From Arthrobacter mobilis (GTDB lineage: Bacteria > Actinomycetota > Actinomycetes > Actinomycetales > Micrococcaceae): a stretch of 64,000 bases of DNA. Below, piece by piece: positions 63,786 through 64,000 of this stretch. The position numbers and the translations under genes were made by a program. Below the pieces are notes generated by a model. That model was not told where the DNA came from. It made no database searches and saw nothing but the letters and a program-made list of their open reading frames with translations. Each line of letters begins with the position of its first letter. The first letter of the stretch is position 1. The DNA is taken from positions 153,632 through 217,631 of the forward strand of contig NZ_JAAZSQ010000002.1 of NCBI RefSeq assembly GCF_012395835.1. Direction: 5' to 3'.

Positions 63786-63791
63786 TACACT
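63786..63791 (+). promoter_or_regulatory. Candidate promoter (-10) of the last gene
   Basis: TACACT lies 39 nt before the ATG at 63831; ttgtcg upstream is too close for a standard -35. The 63532-63830 spacer otherwise shows no gene. Confidence 0.35.
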
Positions 63792-63830
63792 CGTGCGCAA
63801 AGAGCTCCAGCACCGAGCCAAAGGGGGCTC

Positions 63831-64000
63831 ATGCCACGGGTCCGGGTCGAATACGGCGGCAGCTGGGCCGCCGACGTCGTCGAGCGGGGGATGGGTGTCC
63901 CGCCGCTGGACATCCCGCCTGTGCGCTCGCCGGTGCTCACCGTGGACGGCCGGATCGAACCTGACGCGACGGCGTGGCTGGCCGAGGTCCATGCCCGGAC
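63831..64000 (+). CDS. Unidentified protein, 3'-truncated by window edge
   Basis: ATG after caaagggggctc opens a frame for 56 residues to the window end: MPRVRVEYGGSWAADVVERG then SPVLTVDGRIEPDATAWLAE. No signal peptide. No family can be assigned. The closing EPDATAWLAEVHAR weakly recalls the start of the N-terminal SAM-like domain of tyrosine recombinases, but this is only an impression. Confidence 0.55.
   Translation, partial: MPRVRVEYGGSWAADVVERGMGVPPLDIPPVRSPVLTVDGRIEPDATAWLAEVHAR

Overview
The window is a high-GC actinobacterial chromosome segment. Its traits point to a motile member of the Micrococcaceae (Arthrobacter-like): a Gram-positive order of str/S10/spc/alpha ribosomal genes, no S14 gene between L5 and S8, no S4 gene before rpoA, many GTG and TTG starts, Ala/Glu- and Arg/Gly-rich tails on several ribosomal proteins, TANNNT -10 boxes and apparent leaderless genes. 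The family is inferred from gene order and protein traits. No rRNA, tRNA, CRISPR array or insertion sequence was seen.

Layout. 1-2.7 kb: the 3' two thirds of rpoC and a strong terminator. 2.8-12.7 kb: a complete 4-hydroxybenzoate/protocatechuate (beta-ketoadipate) catabolic block, iclR - pobA - pcaHGBDC - pcaFIJ - pcaR, lying between rpoC and rpsL, where the two are often adjacent. PobA makes protocatechuate, PcaHG opens the ring, PcaB, PcaC and PcaD give 3-oxoadipate, and PcaIJ and PcaF yield succinyl-CoA and acetyl-CoA. Two different IclR-family regulators flank the block, and candidate operators can be seen for each. 13-17.5 kb: rpsL-rpsG-fusA-tuf. 17.6-19.7 kb: a VOC protein, a 46-aa leaderless membrane protein and a GH1 beta-glucosidase. 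20.3-32.2 kb: S10 operon, spc operon, secY-adk. 32.3-39.5 kb: map, a YdjM-type membrane protein, a P1 peptidase, then infA-rpmJ-rpsM-rpsK-rpoA-rplQ-truA.

39.7-58.2 kb is a flagellar locus. A leftward operon flgN-flgK-flgL-fliW faces a rightward series fliA, fliC, fliD-fliS-(unknown), and flgB-flgC-fliE-fliF-fliG-fliH-fliI-fliJ-(NlpC/P60)-fliK-flgD-flgE, tightly coupled by 1- to 11-nt overlaps. Three sigma-28 promoters of the form TAAC-N15/16-GCCGATAG drive flgN, fliC and flgB. The cluster stops at a terminator after flgE. The stator, switch (fliM/fliN) and export-gate genes are not in this window.

58.3-64 kb is an accessory tail: a CGNR zinc-finger regulator divergent from an MFS exporter with a shared palindromic operator, a membrane-protein gene broken by one in-frame TAG, a GNAT acetyltransferase, a BNR-type lipoprotein with a fresh 30-bp in-frame tandem duplication, a DUF6153-like membrane protein, and the start of an unidentified gene.

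The main unusual observations are a REP-like palindrome read in frame inside the N-terminus of fliI, a terminator hairpin that overlaps the 5' coding end of a leaderless truA, a tandem PcaR-like operator inside the pca block, and a flagellin gene whose variable middle has much lower GC than its ends.
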